This document shows, one piece after another, positions 35,621 through 47,620 of a stretch of DNA of 64,000 bases. The notes beneath the pieces were generated by a model. That model saw only the letters and a list, made by a program, of their open reading frames with translations. It had not been told where the DNA came from and made no database searches. Position 1 is the first letter of the stretch; each line of letters opens with the position of its first letter. This stretch comes from Heterobilharzia americana (Eukaryota > Platyhelminthes > Trematoda > Strigeidida > Schistosomatidae): positions 57,258,140 through 57,322,139 of the forward strand of contig OX104127.1 in assembly GCA_944470555.2 (NCBI GenBank). The letters are read 5' to 3'. Position numbers and translations under genes: made by a program.

Positions 35621-35824
35621 CCACTAGGTCAGTGGTAGCTTCTATGACTGCATTAATGGCTGATGATGATTCAATTGTTTCAGAGGACATCAGTTCCCTT
35701 AAGGTTACAGATACGCCATTATGATGAGAACCATCAGGCACCAAAGCAATGAAAATCGGAGCTTCTCGCCGATCACCTCTAATAAGCAAATAGCTGTCAA
35801 ATCGCATCCACTTTCCTAGATGGC

Positions 35825-35899
<75 letters not shown>
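35825..35899. repeat. (AT)n microsatellite
   Basis: About 37 units with one ATAC interruption near 35848. It is self-complementary, so it is a potential cruciform or an assembly weak spot. Confidence 0.9.
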
Positions 35900-35900
<1 letters not shown>

Positions 35901-36474
35901 CAGGGTGATGATTGAAAATTCAATGAAAATTCGGATCACGCTAGAACTCAAATCCCCAAGATCCAACTGCCGACCATCCCAGGGTGGGTTATCCAGTGGT
36001 CGATGTTTTGAATCCTGCCGCAGCTCAAGTTTTCATTTCATCTTCAAATGTCACTCAGAACCAATAAAATACAAGTGTACCAAGCCACAGCCACCTCAAA
36101 TAGTCACAATTATACTCATATTTATAAGTTAAGAATATTAATTAGATAAACTTGATAAAGCGTAATTCAACTCGAAGGCTTGTAAGGATTTATTTATTGA
36201 TTTCACAGTAATATTTATCACGGGGTGGAATCCGATAGACAACGTTTGCATCAGTTGAAATCAATAAATTAATCCCCATAGACCTCCATGTTGAATTACT
36301 CTCTCTCACACTCATAAGTGATTTTGCTTCTAGATGAGATTTTCCGACTTTCTAATGACAAGTCAAGATCATTGGGGCCAACCAAGTCGGATATAAGGAC
36401 AGGTACTTAATGATACGATTAGATGGCTGTCGCACCAAGTTGTGAATTGATAGAAGTAGGAAATATGAACCATT

Positions 36475-36670
36475 GAATATCAACTCAGTAGGTTGATGAT
36501 AACGCGGTCGCTACGAAACCTAAAAGCTCTGAGTTCGACCTGTGGTTGTGCAAGGTCTTGAATTCACACTCCTATGGAGTCTCATACTGCGGCGAAACAG
36601 TTATCGAGTGCTGCAAGGTTTTCAATTGTTCTCCAAGGGATATTGATCCATGATAAATACCAACCTGATA
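36475..36670 (+). mobile_element. SM-alpha-like SINE
   Basis: The A-box-like region GTTGATGATAACGCGGTCGC and a B-box-like GAGTTCGACC are followed by CTATGGAGTCTCATACTGCG and GCGAAACAG. The GAAA core and part of stem II are kept; CTGANGA is CTATGGA. It ends near AAGGGATATTGATCCATGAT. Confidence 0.65.
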
Positions 36671-36843
36671 TCCTTTCATCATATGACACTAACTGAGACA
36701 TCTTAATGAGAATTCTATACATTTCTCATTTTCATTCAGATAATTTATATCTGTGTATTGTGGCGTTAGAATTTCACTTAGTATGACGGTTTTAGTCATA
36801 ATATAGAAAACGTTTATAGGAACATTGCCGTCGAAATGGGTTG

Positions 36844-36955
<112 letters not shown>

Positions 36956-37319
36956 ATGTGTATGCAAAGAAATATACATACATAAATGTGCATACGAATG
37001 CATACAGTATCTGCCAAGACACATTCATGGCAAACTTATCTTCCGATGTATATGAATGTAGACTGTAAGGTTGATAAGCGAAATCTACTTGAAGCCATTA
37101 GTCAAGTACTAAGCATATTAAAAGTTAATAAATAATAAAGTAAACACAAAAAGAAAGAAAAAGGAGAGAGAAAAGATGAAAAGGGATGTAGAATATACTT
37201 AGATTTTAGGTGATAAATAAAACAAAGAAATACTCCATTCACCTAGTCAGATAAACAGTTATAAACCAGGGTAAAATTGAAGTAATATTCCTATTTAATT
37301 TGAAGTTTCTATAGAGAAT

Positions 37320-37440
37320 CACTGGTAGCATAGACTTGTCAGTAGCAAGCATCCATCATACTACCCCGCTAGGAGTCGAACTCAGGATGTACAGGCTTCA
37401 CAGTGAACGTGGTAACCATTCAGCTACTAGATTGAAGCTA
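37320..37440 (-). mobile_element. SM-alpha-like SINE, tRNA-like head
   Basis: On the minus strand TAGTAGCTGAATGGTTACCA (A-box-like) is followed by GAGTTCGACTCCTAGCGGGG (B-box-like). The hammerhead half is decayed. Confidence 0.6.
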
Positions 37441-38639
37441 GATGATCAATAGTTTTTGTGGTTCTGTCAATTCGCCATATACCACCACTTTCTACTAAGG
37501 TCTTCAGTTAGCAACCGTTCCACTCCCAACTAGTTGATCCAACAGGCTTCTTATTAAAACTTCAGGTGAATTAAACTTTATTCGTTATACAATAAAGTGA
37601 ATGTAAAAACCGGGATGATACATAACCATGGATGTTGGATAGTTGTAAGTTCTTGAAAGGGCAATCTAATAGCTACTTTTCAACAAGGATTATTATCAAC
37701 CTTGAAATAAGATGTACTTCTTCAAGTTCTTGAAAAGATACGAAATATACTGTTATACTAGCTAGCTAGCACTACAGGTTGCTGTACTGGCAAGTTTCAT
37801 ATTATTTTGATGGTGCTGTGTTCTTTGAGCCTTTAAGGGTCACCCTAACAACAGCTTAGATAACCAATCCTGTGTCTCCCCATTTAAAAAATAACCTCCT
37901 TCCCAACCGGAATATTGAAAGCTGATTGGCTATTTCAGCATTTCAAATTAAGTATTAGATTAATGGAGGGGATTAACGTGAAGCTATGGATTCAGATATG
38001 ATGCTTATTGAAATTCTATCCTAAAGTATGCCTTATCTTTCCATGGCAAACACAGTAGAAGAGAAGACCTTCATACTGTACATTTGACCTTCAGCAGGTT
38101 AACCTCCTGTGACCAATCAATGTATCGAGTCCAGTCCTACAAGGGGTCAATCACAGCCCGAAAAGCTTAGTGATAGCAGCATTGTGACGTGGGTTAGAGT
38201 CTCAAATGGGACATTAGTTCCGTCAAGGTTACAGATACGTCTTCATGGCAAGTGCCAATTTGAAGCAAGACTTCTTGTCAATTTCTTCCATTCAAATGAA
38301 GTCTATCACAGGCTTACTTTATAACCATAAGATGTCGACTAAGTTGACGAATATAAATAAATTTCCACTCTCAATTCAAGACTAATTTATTAAGAGAGTT
38401 GATAAACTCAACTATTTAAGTTTTGAGTAAGCTATGAAGCATAATTTGGAACTTAGTAGACATGAAACTTGGGACAAACATTCTCAGGTTTTCTGTAAAA
38501 GCATTAGGAAGACCAATTTATACTACTTTTCTCTTATAGATCCTTCAAGAAGCAAAGTCGAGGACGAACAAAGATTAGTTTAGCTATCTCCCTAAGATAC
38601 GTTACGACAGAAATCGATAAAAATTATTACTATATTATC
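37441..38639. other. Intron of gene M, unassigned
   Basis: No exon is supported. A ~40 bp block near 38220 (GTCAAGGTTACAGATACG) resembles one near 35700 and probably marks another repeat family. Confidence 0.35.
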
Positions 38640-39765
38640 ATTTATTCCTTGAGTACCTAGTGGAACATATGACTTCAGTACCATGCTGCCACTTCACTCT
38701 ATTCTTTCAAGTCTTTTCAACCTGGCTCTACCACTCCCCATAAGCTTTCATTTCTTTCTCATACCATCACTTCTGTGTCACCCTCGGACATTCGACTCGT
38801 CGTTTCCCATTCACGTCACACTCAAAGACCTGGCCTGGCACGTGATTTCCCCAAATGGTCTTCTCAGTGTATGTCTAATCAAATCAATTTCATCTCCAAT
38901 TTCTTCTGCATATTTGTTAAGCTATCGGTTCTTGCCTCGTTGGTTCATTGACAGGCAGCCATCAAGAGTTCCACCTTACTTATTCTTATTATTCTGGTCA
39001 TCTGTCTGACCATCTGATCTGATCTTCAGTATGGAGTCAGCGTTGGCGGCAGCTGTTCACGTGATGCATGTCCGCAGTTTGTTGGAAATGATTTTCGTAA
39101 CAAGTGCCAACTCTCTCAACCATCACATAGAAACACTGACTTATTTGACTGAATTAGTGTTGAAAATCTGGACGTTGTTCACGCTTAATGCTGAGTGCAG
39201 TGCAGTGCAAGGCAGTGCATTGCAGTAGTTCTTCACACTGACTATTCTAGATAAGTGAAGGAAGGCTTGTCTTCCTGTCTTTCTGATGATGACTTCGACA
39301 TCGTCATCTGTGCCTGCGCCGTCTGTTGTTGAAATGATGATAACTTGCCTAGGTGGGTGTAACAGACAATTTCCTCTAGATTTCTGCCTCTCATGGTGAT
39401 TGGTGCTTTTTGTTATTGTTTGGGTATCTTCATCACCTCTGTCTTCTCCACCTTCATTCGATGGAGGTCCTATCTTCCTTCATAGGTCATACATATTATG
39501 CCAATATTCTCACAGCTCCTCACCATTGTCAGTTGCATGATCCAGTCCAGTCTAGTCCAGATGACGACAACCAAGATGATGGGTGATAGTAGGCGGCAAC
39601 CTTGTCTTATTCCTTCCTGTCTTCACTTCACTTCAAAGGCATCACTGAGCTGAGTTTTCAATTGTGAATCACTTGGCATGTAGCATCCTCATATAGCATA
39701 TAGCTGTTGAATGAGGTTAATAAAGCTTTGTGGCAGCATTTGTGAAAAGCAGTTGCTAACCGTGT
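38640..39765 (-). mobile_element. RTE element, 3' half, 5'-truncated
   Basis: The 3' end lies at 38648 (CTTGAGTACCTAGTGGAACA on the plus strand). The element extends back to the region before motif B (CTTCACTTCAAAGGCATCAC near 39618). Its closest visible relative is the minus-strand copy at 61600-62765. No usable reading frame remains. Confidence 0.75.
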
Positions 39766-39829
39766 ACTACTAACAATAAATAGTGTTGTAATAGGTAAAC
39801 TCAGTAATCACATGTCGATTCATTCATTG

Positions 39830-40800
39830 GACTTTATGTAGGCGTCAGTTACGTTGAACGTCTCCTGGAACCTGTTAAACTGATCGGCTTCGAAAGCATA
39901 ACGCCTGGAGGCGGAGTGTCACAGCCCGGCGGACAGAAAGCTGACGGTGCATCAGTTTCAGAGCACGAAACTGGGAATACACGAATACCCACCGGTATTG
40001 GTTGCGAAGTTGACTAAACTACTTAGACGAGCACTTCACACGCTGGATGAAGACTACCAGGAGCAGCTGCTGGCTGCATAGTTCACCGAAAGTGTCCCAA
40101 ATCCCATCACCCAGCAGCTACCACTAGTCAACCCAGCCCAACTCATCAATATCAATCAGCTGGTCAAGGTCACCACCAGATAGCCAATGGGTACAGCAGC
40201 AGCTGCGGTAGAGTCACCAGAGGTAAATAACTAGAGAAAACAAGTCGATAACCTTCAGGAGGAGGTGTCTACACTTCGAATGAATGTCAACGGACAGAGT
40301 AAATACTTTGTGTATGGAAAACTGGGACACTGACTAAGAAACTGTCAAGAAAGGCGAAAAAGAAGCAGTTTTAAACGATATAATATGGGTTCTGTTTCTC
40401 CGACTGGACTAGATGTTGTAGGAGCTATACAGTCATAGATAGAGGGGCAATGTATACTATAATGCTAATAAATGATCGGGAGATCGTGTGTCTAGTAGAA
40501 ATGTGAACTTCAGTCTCACTGATAGATAAGGGTCAGTCAGTCTCAGAACATAATACCATGTGCGCTAACTATTGGTGTCCTGACAGTTGGTGGACATGCA
40601 GTAGGAATTGTAGGCTAATCAGATTGTGTGGTGGAGATTGTAAGTCGGAAAATTAGTTTTCCATTCATTTTGACCACACATGTACAACGGACAATCCTAG
40701 GTGCTGATTATTTGAGAGCAGTGGGCACAATTATTAATACGAGAAGGGGAATGGTGACTATGAAGTATTGGTAATTCATCAGGCATAGATTGAGGTGAGG
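39830..40800 (+). mobile_element. LTR-retrotransposon gag and protease remnant
   Basis: Plus-strand frames include KLGIHEYPPVLVAKLTKLLR and LHTLDEDYQEQLLAA before a stop, then PNPITQQLPLVNPAQLINI, a gag-like capsid region. A zinc-knuckle-like YFVYGKLGH....NCQERRKR follows near 40305, with the first two cysteines turned into tyrosines. Near 40500 a protease-like VEM(stop)TSVSLIDKG stands where the active-site DTG/DSG should be, and LGADYLRAVGT appears near 40695. No RT, integrase or LTRs were found. Gypsy-type affiliation is inferred from the knuckle and the LGADFL-like block. Confidence 0.6.
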
Positions 40801-40994
40801 TATCAAAAGCAATACACTCAGAGGCCCCAAGCATCTTGAAGTTGGTTAAGAAATATGATATGTTCACGGGAGATGGAGACTCCGACGGATACTATGATAA
40901 GGTTCGGCATGAAGTCCCAGTGACAAGTCAAGCAACGAGAAAATATACTACTTATATCTATTCTTATAAGCAGTACCCACTAGTATTACTATTA

Positions 40995-41340
40995 TATTTT
41001 CCCCATTAGGTTCCTAGTGGAACATTGGGATTCAGTAGCACGTCACCATTACACTCTCTTCTCTACAGTCTTCAAAACCACGCACCACAACTGCCCACAA
41101 ACCTTCATTTATTCCTCACATCATCTCCTCCATGTCACTCTCGTCTCCCACACCCAACTCGTGGTTTCCCCTTTGCATTCCACTCGACGGTGTGGCCTAG
41201 CCTGACCTGGCCTGACGTGTGATTTCCCCAATCGGCCTTCTCAGTGCATGTCAAATCCAAACCAATCCAATCCATCTCCACTCTCTGCTAGTGCATATTT
41301 GTTGGGTGATAGGCTGTTGGTTGATTCGTTGCCTGTCTCC

Positions 41341-41437
<97 letters not shown>

Positions 41438-42210
41438 GTCATGTTCCGGTCGTAATTTTGAATCCAGCACATTGTTTAGTCTCTCCAGGATGATGCAGGT
41501 TAATATTTTGCTTGGAGTGTACAGGAGCATGATTCTGCATCAGTTCTTGCAAGGACTTCGGTCTGCTTTCTTTAGGAGTTTGACAATTTAGCCCTTCTTC
41601 CATTCAATGGATAGGTATCTTTTTTTCCTTCCTTCCTTCCTTCTTTGCGAACCTTCTGTAGTAGTGGTGTGAGGATGTCCGCTGTTGTTTTCAGTTTGTT
41701 TGTTTTCAGTGCTTGTGGTGGAATTCCATCTGTTTGTGCTGACTTTCCCTAATTTCAGCATTTTAATGACATTGTGGACTTCTGGTTTTGTTGGATGGCC
41801 TGCGTTCACTTATGGTTCTGCCGTTGTTGCTGGTGGTATTTCGGGACGAGTTGTGGGTGGTGCTGGTTGTCAATTCAAAATTTCTTTGAAGTGGTCAACC
41901 TATTGTTTTACTTTGTTTATCATCTTTGCTGAATAACCTTTCTTCACTATCTTCCATTGTTTTCATTGGTGTTGACCTCTTCTCTCCCAGTTACTAACCT
42001 GGTTATTTGATATAATGTATTCAGGTCTCTCCTACCAGCCGGCAGCCTGTTCTGCTTCACTTATCAATGGGTCGAAGAAGTGTCTTTTGTCTTTGCGCTC
42101 ACTCTTCTTAACTTATTTGTCCAGTGTTATATTTTATTGGTTGTACTCAGGTCTTTTTTATTCAGGCATCCTTGCACTGGTTTATCTTCTGCTTCACCAT
42201 CTTCCTTTTT
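40995..42210 (-). mobile_element. Internally deleted RTE derivative, copy 2
   Basis: From its 3' end at about 41005, the minus-strand element runs through the standard tail and a long GGCT tract at 41344-41437. It then jumps to RT sequence (CCGGAACATGACGG on the minus strand) and on through the EVHNVIKMLKLGKVST block to 5' sequence near 42180. The deletion joint and the flanking hundreds of bases are nearly the same as in copy 1 at 30738-31525. Confidence 0.75.
41344..41437 (-). repeat. Expanded (GGCT)n at the RTE deletion joint
   Basis: About 23 uninterrupted tetranucleotide units (CAGC on the plus strand). Copy 1 has about eight or nine. Confidence 0.95.
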
Positions 42211-42485
42211 TCTATCATGAAATATATGTATTCCATTGCCAACTGAACTGCTCGATTTTCGATTATCTCAAGATTCTTGAAGTGAGTTTCTGTTCTAGCA
42301 GTTTTGTCAGTATATACGAGTACTTTACCTGAATATAGTCTATAAAAATGAGTGATAATTCTTGTAAACATGGGAAAAAAAGTTTTTTATCCCAATGAAA
42401 GAAATTTTTTATTCAAAAAAAAGTATATTAAATAAATACATCTTTTTTTATGATCATAATTCTTAAGATAATAAATCTCACTTAC

Positions 42486-42752
42486 CATCATAGAAAGTAT
42501 TTGAAGATTGTTTTAATACTGAAGGTTGATTATGCCAAGAATTTTCTAATTCTACATTAGATTGAAGTTCATCTGATACCTCGTTACGTGGTAATGTAAT
42601 ATTATCATAATCATATGAACCATTTAGGGAATTGATGTTACCTTCCTCGACAGATTCACGAATTTTCTCTTTTTTCCAATGAATAAGTGAATTTGGAGAT
42701 GAAGATTTATTGCCATTTATATAGGCTGTATTTTGAACTGGACCGTAAGTTT
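42486..42752 (-). CDS. Gene M, internal exon
   Basis: The donor is GTAAGT at 42480-42485 and the acceptor is the AG at 42753-42754. The exon enters in phase 1 and leaves in phase 1, matching both neighbours. The 88 whole codons read TYGPVQNTAYINGNKSSSPN, LIHWKKEKIRESVEEGNIN, LNGSYDYDNITLPRNEVSDE and LENSWHNQPSVLKQSSNTFY. It is polar and Asn/Ser-rich with A/T-ending codons, like the other gene M exons, with no domain I can name. The acceptor's pyrimidine tract on the minus strand (TTTTCTTTTCTTTTCC, then TTTCTG further upstream) runs into an RTE insertion that starts about 27 bp away, so the splice site may be affected or partly supplied by the transposon. Confidence 0.7.
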
Positions 42753-42778
42753 CTTTTCATAGTGGAAAAGAAAAGAAA

Positions 42779-44250
42779 ACAGAAAGGAAGGAAGTTAAGG
42801 TACCTGCCCATTGATTAGAAGAAGGGTTACCTTGTCAAACTCTCCAAAAAGGGGGCGACCTAAGTCTTTGCAATAACTGGCGCGGAATCACGCTGCTGTC
42901 CAACCCAAGCAAAATACTAAGCCACATCATCCTGGAGAAACTAAAGGATGCACTGGATTCAAAACTACTACCGGAACAGGCTGGATTCAGGAAGTACAAA
43001 TCATGTGCACAACAAATTGCAACCCTTCGCATCATCATAGAACAGAGCATAGAATGGCAATCAGCTCTCTACCTCAACTTCATTGACTTTGAGAATGTTT
43101 TTGACAGCGTCGACCGAGAAGTAATTTGGTAGTTGCCTCAATACTATGGAATACCGCAAGCTTTTATCAGCCTCATCCGACAACTATATGAAGATGCCAC
43201 ATGCCAAGTAATTCACAATGGGAAGCTCAGTGATGCTTCTGAAGTGAAGACAGGAGTAAAACAAGGCTGTCTACTATCACCCATGATATTCTTCATTGTA
43301 ATGGACTGGATCATGCAGCAAACAGTGAGGAGCCGTGAGAAGAGGGGGATACGCTGGACTGGGAAAAGAACCTAGGAGAATTGGATTTCGCCAACGATGA
43401 CTTCTGTCTTTTGTCTTATGGCACAAACTCAAAAATGTACAGGCGAAAACTGACAAGTTGACAGAAGAGGCAGGACAGCGAAGACCGGACTTCCTTCAAG
43501 TGAACGTAGAGAAGACAGATGTGACGAAGATATCTAACCAACACCACCAACAACAACAAGCTCCAATCACCATCAACAGGAGAAACTCAAAGGAAGTAGT
43601 CTCTTTCACCCATCTAGGAAGCACTGTCTCAATTACAGTCGGCATTGGCACAGACGAGGACGTCTAAGTCAGGATCGGAAAAGCAAGACAGGTCTTCTTT
43701 AACCTGAAACCAGTGTGGAGATCTTCTGCACTCAGTATAAAGCGTGAACAACATACGGATTTTCAACACCAATCCAGTCAAGTCATTGCTGCTATATGGT
43801 TCATTCAGAGAGTTGGCATGTCACGAAAAGCATTTTCAACAAACTACAGACATTCATAAACAATGAGTACGCTGGCTCGATACTGAAGATCAGATGGCCA
43901 CAAAGAATAAGCAACAAGGAACTCTGGCTGGTTGGCAACGAACCAACCAAGAACCTGTCACACAACAAGTATGCAGAAGGAAGTGGAGATGGATTGGGCA
44001 TGCACTGAGAAGACCATGTGGGGACATCACGCGCCAGGCCAGGCACTCTAGTGGAATCCAGATGGGAAGCGACGAGTTGGGCGTCCGAGGGTCACATGGA
44101 GGAGATCGTGAGAGGAGGAAGTGAGAACTTTTGGGAGGGCAGTCGTGGAGCCAGGTTCAAAAGATTTCAGAGAACAGAGCGCATTGAAGATGTGCTACTG
44201 AAGCCCTGTGTTCCATTAGAAACCCAAGGGACAAATAATAATAATAGTAA
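42779..44250 (+). mobile_element. RTE element, 5'-truncated
   Basis: It starts inside the RT domain (AGGTACCTGCCCATTG at 42799) and runs to the tail GGGACAAATAATAATAATAG. Motif A region: FIDFENVFDSVDREVIW followed by a stop (near 43080), with the usual AFD changed to VFD. Motif B, QGCLLSP, is intact near 43264. Motif C reads FANDD, with an inserted Asn codon splitting FADD (near 43388). The last part keeps the LGSTVSITVGIGTDEDV block. It is antisense to gene M. Confidence 0.85.
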
Positions 44251-44264
44251 TAATCTTACTATAG

Positions 44265-44430
44265 GGCTTTATAAGAGTATATACTCACGACCTCATCCCG
44301 TCAGAGATCAAACTCAGCTAGTTTGGTGCGCGCAGGTAAAGAGTCCCATACTGGGATGAAACAGGTGTCCACTACTTTTAGATTATCAATAGTCCCCCAG
44401 ATAATGTCAGCCTATGATGTGCAGAACCAT
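44265..44430 (+). mobile_element. SM-alpha-like SINE with near-complete stem II
   Basis: GAGATCAAACTCAGCTAG (B-box region) is followed by AAAGAGTCCCATACTGGGAT and GAAACAGGTGTCCAC. TCCCA/TGGGA form a perfect five-pair stem II around TAC, and GAAA is intact. The first core reads GTAAAGA instead of CTGANGA. The tail matches the other copies. Confidence 0.65.
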
Positions 44431-44479
44431 TAAAAATGAAATCTCCATTAAAATATAAACAATTTGGTGTTTAAAGTGA

Positions 44480-44590
44480 TGGATCGTGACTTCGAGTCTT
44501 AGAGGAAATAACATCATCCACGTGAAGGTGGGTACATCCATCTGACAAATGAGTCACAAATAGGGTGAAACAGGCCTCCTGTATCTCATT
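44480..44590 (+). mobile_element. SM-alpha-like SINE fragment, tandem neighbour
   Basis: GTGACTTCGAGTCTTAG (B-box region), then CATCTGACAAATGAGTCACA and AATAGGGTGAAACAGGCCTC. It has the same layout as the copy just upstream, with GAAA kept and an altered first core. Two copies lie in the same orientation within about 330 bp. Confidence 0.5.
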
Positions 44591-44599
44591 ACTGGTCAC

Positions 44600-45816
44600 T
44601 ATTCGTTATTAGTATCATTCTGTGTTGTGTTTAGGTACTGTTGTCAATAAGCTTCTGAGCTTAGTTACTTGTACCTGTACTTAGGTTGATGAAGCATTGG
44701 ATAGACAATTCTTTAAACCAATAACCTGCAATTCTACATCACCATCTCGGAATATTTGTATAAAATGCTTCTTGATGACTCATGAAGGTCACAATGAACA
44801 CTCTGATAAGTCACTTTCTAGAAGGAGTAACTATCCACTTATCATTAAGAATGTTTTTACAACAAGGTACTTAGTGGATAGCATTTATGTATTTTCACTA
44901 ATTGTTATGCAGAATATCATCATTTGTTTTAATTGGTGATGTCTGAAGAATAAATCGTTTATGTGCATGTCTACATACTCTTCTCTGTGGAACAGAGATG
45001 ATAATTATTTGGAGTTCCTGAAGTTTTAAGGTTTATTCTTCAATGAGTCATCCCCGGGACTAGGCGAATTCAACAGTATTTACTCTTTAAGTTTCCATGA
45101 TCTTTTGTGAAGGATTCTTTCTGACCTTGAGGGCTATTAGTTAATGGGTAGGCGTGATTTTCTGAAAATTTTATCATATATTAATCTATACTATCGAAAA
45201 GATGTCTGATTATTGATTAACCTAACTCATTTCTAGATGGTTGATCTCTCCTAAAAAGTCCATTTATTACACCAATGTCCAAATGTCTATTGATTACTAT
45301 CTGATTGGAGGAACATGCTTCCATGAACTCTTTTGTAGTTCTTCAACTTGCTGTTAGCGTATTTCCATGGTCTCTTAAACAAAGTTATGGTTGTGTTGAA
45401 AATACTAAAATTTGATTGGTTATCTCAGAAGTGGCTAGAGTTGCCTTTTGAATCACTGTAGACTGTGAGACACTAGGCAAGTATATGCAAGATTAATCAC
45501 ATGCAAGGTGAGCAATAAGGCTGAATCGATAGAATCACATGATCAAGACAACTACAACCAGACGAAGTTATATAACAGATATGAAGCATGAATATATTAT
45601 GCGCACTCACAATAACGCCTAAACAATATCTGGCCTAACGACAAGAGAGTGGAATAACTTCTCTGTCTACACCGATCAGAATTTAAACTTCATAAATTAC
45701 TAATATTATTATTATTATTGCTACTAATACTACTCACACTACTACCACTACTACTACTCACACTACCACTAATACCACTACTACTACTACTACCACTACT
45801 ACCACTACTACCACTA

Positions 45817-45865
<49 letters not shown>

Positions 45866-46130
45866 CACTACTACTACTACTACCACTACTACTACTATGA
45901 TTATTATTATTAATAGAAGAAGAAGAAAACAAACATGATACAGTAAGGGTACCGAGAACTGTGCCACACAAACTAGCATAGCAACATTTTGATGACTTGA
46001 AGCGATGAGAAGTAGATAAGTTAGAAAGAAAATGAATAGGAAAAGCACATTAGAAGGATAGTCTAGTAAGATATATATTCGAAATAAAACATTTATTACT
46101 TTTCAATACCAGAAGATAGAAGGAAGCTAC
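44600..46130. other. Intron of gene M, unassigned, with a (CTA)n array
   Basis: No supported exon. A trinucleotide array occupies 45704-45915. The remaining sequence shows no family I recognise. Confidence 0.4.
45704..45915. repeat. Compound (ATT)n/(CTA)n/(CCA)n array
   Basis: ATT units, then CTA/ACC variants over about 180 bp, then ATT and AGA units. It is more degenerate than the array at 17418, so probably older. The poly-Leu, poly-Val and poly-Ser frames are artefacts. Confidence 0.9.
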
Positions 46131-46134
46131 TGTA

Positions 46135-47620
46135 TGAATGCCACTAGTTTGCATTCTGAGCCATACCTGATAACGTCTCAAGTCACTGAGTTGCACTATC
46201 TCTTGGAACTCATACAGGTAGTCGTGATGCACCAACAGATGCTGAGCCGATACAACTACCTTTCATCCCACGATGCCACGTCATACACTGACCACTCCTC
46301 CATTTCTTCCATCCAGTTTCAGTGAACGATATAGAAGCTTTTAAGATGACATGCGTAGCACATATCCAAACCATCGAAGCCGGTGTTTACACATGATTTC
46401 ACTTGCTGAATGACAATTTTCATCAGGCCCAGGCACATGCTGTCATATATCAGAATTACTTAAATGGTGTTGCCACCGGATAAGAGCAATCCTATGGAGA
46501 CAACGATGATCAAACACACCGCGTCATCGAACATTATCAGCTCGGGGAGGCCAGTTATAACAGGCGTAGAGCAGAATCCGACCTTTTACTGTAAGACTAT
46601 CGTTGCGAGGTTGCCGAAGATGACCTAGGTTGGAGTGTGATACGTGATATGTGGTTGAAAATCTCAATACTCACACTTCCACTAGCATTCACACAACCAA
46701 TCAGATATACAAACTTTTGGATACTTCCAACGGATAGTCACCAAGGGTGAACGCAGGCACAGGCTTCTACCTGTCTTATACTTCAGTGGTACAAAGCATA
46801 TACAATACTTACGAACACTAAAAGCAACTGATTAAGTGCGGTTTGAATAGCCTGTGCGTTGTTGCACAGTAAGACGATGTCGTCAGGATACTCAAGGTCA
46901 GACAGTCGTGGAGACATCGGGCAATCCTGCCTAACCCTACTACTGGTTTGGAACAACGTAGACATATGACTGTATGTCTTCACTCTACTTGAGGTGTTAA
47001 TATATGGGTCTTTGAAGATGTTAATAGATTTCTTAGGCTAACCCCAGTCTAAAAGATATTTCCAGAGTACAGCTCTGTCCAACGAAACTAAGGGAGCCCT
47101 AATGTCAAGAAACACAACATTTGTTGGCGTGCAATACTTCTGGCGATGTTCAAGCATCTGATGGAGGGTAAGCGCATGATCAATGCATCCACAATCTGAG
47201 CATAACCTACCCCACTCTTTGTGAATCATTTCCTCACATGTTTTTACAAAGTCTGCGAAGTATGATTGGAGTCAATATTTTCGACGCTACTGGTAACAGA
47301 CTAACACCCCGATGATTGTCATATACATTACATAGACCCTTTTTAAAGATAAGCACAACAATGGCTTCATTCTAAAGTGATGGAACGCTGTCAGTCTGCC
47401 ATACCTTCTCATACAATCTAATCACTTCTCTGACTACAGTCGTTCCTCCATCCTTAAAAAGAGCCAAAAGTAGGTTGTTTGGGCTGGGGAAAAACAAAAA
47501 AACAAGAACATACTCTCCACCTGAAACTGTATAGCTAACTTCATCGATTATTTGAATAACGTTCTGTCGAAAATTCACACCCACTGCGCGATTCGTTCAC
47601 ATCACATATCGATAATATGA
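46135..47620 (-). mobile_element. CR1-like element, RT core to 3' end
   Basis: Minus-strand blocks in order: ALFKDGGTTVVREVIRLYEK (near 47460), GCIDHALTLHQMLEHRQKY (near 47150), VVFLDIRAPLVSLDRAVLW (motif A, with the usual AFD changed to PLV), TLFQTSSRVRQDCPMSP (motif B, near 46960), LEYPDDIVLLCNNAQAIQT (motif C, YADD changed to YPDD), and then KHRLRWFGYVLRMS near 46360 and a MAQNR-type ending near 46165. It is a more complete RT than the other CR1-like copies but is inactivated at motifs A and C and by stops. Confidence 0.75.

Noticed and set aside
41340..41437. CRISPR-like or minisatellite array
   Set aside because: Units are four bases with no spacers; it is a tetranucleotide expansion inside an RTE derivative.
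45690..46048. Ser-, Leu- and Val-run frames that look membrane-like
   Set aside because: Degenerate (CTA)n array; the hydrophobic runs come from the repeat.
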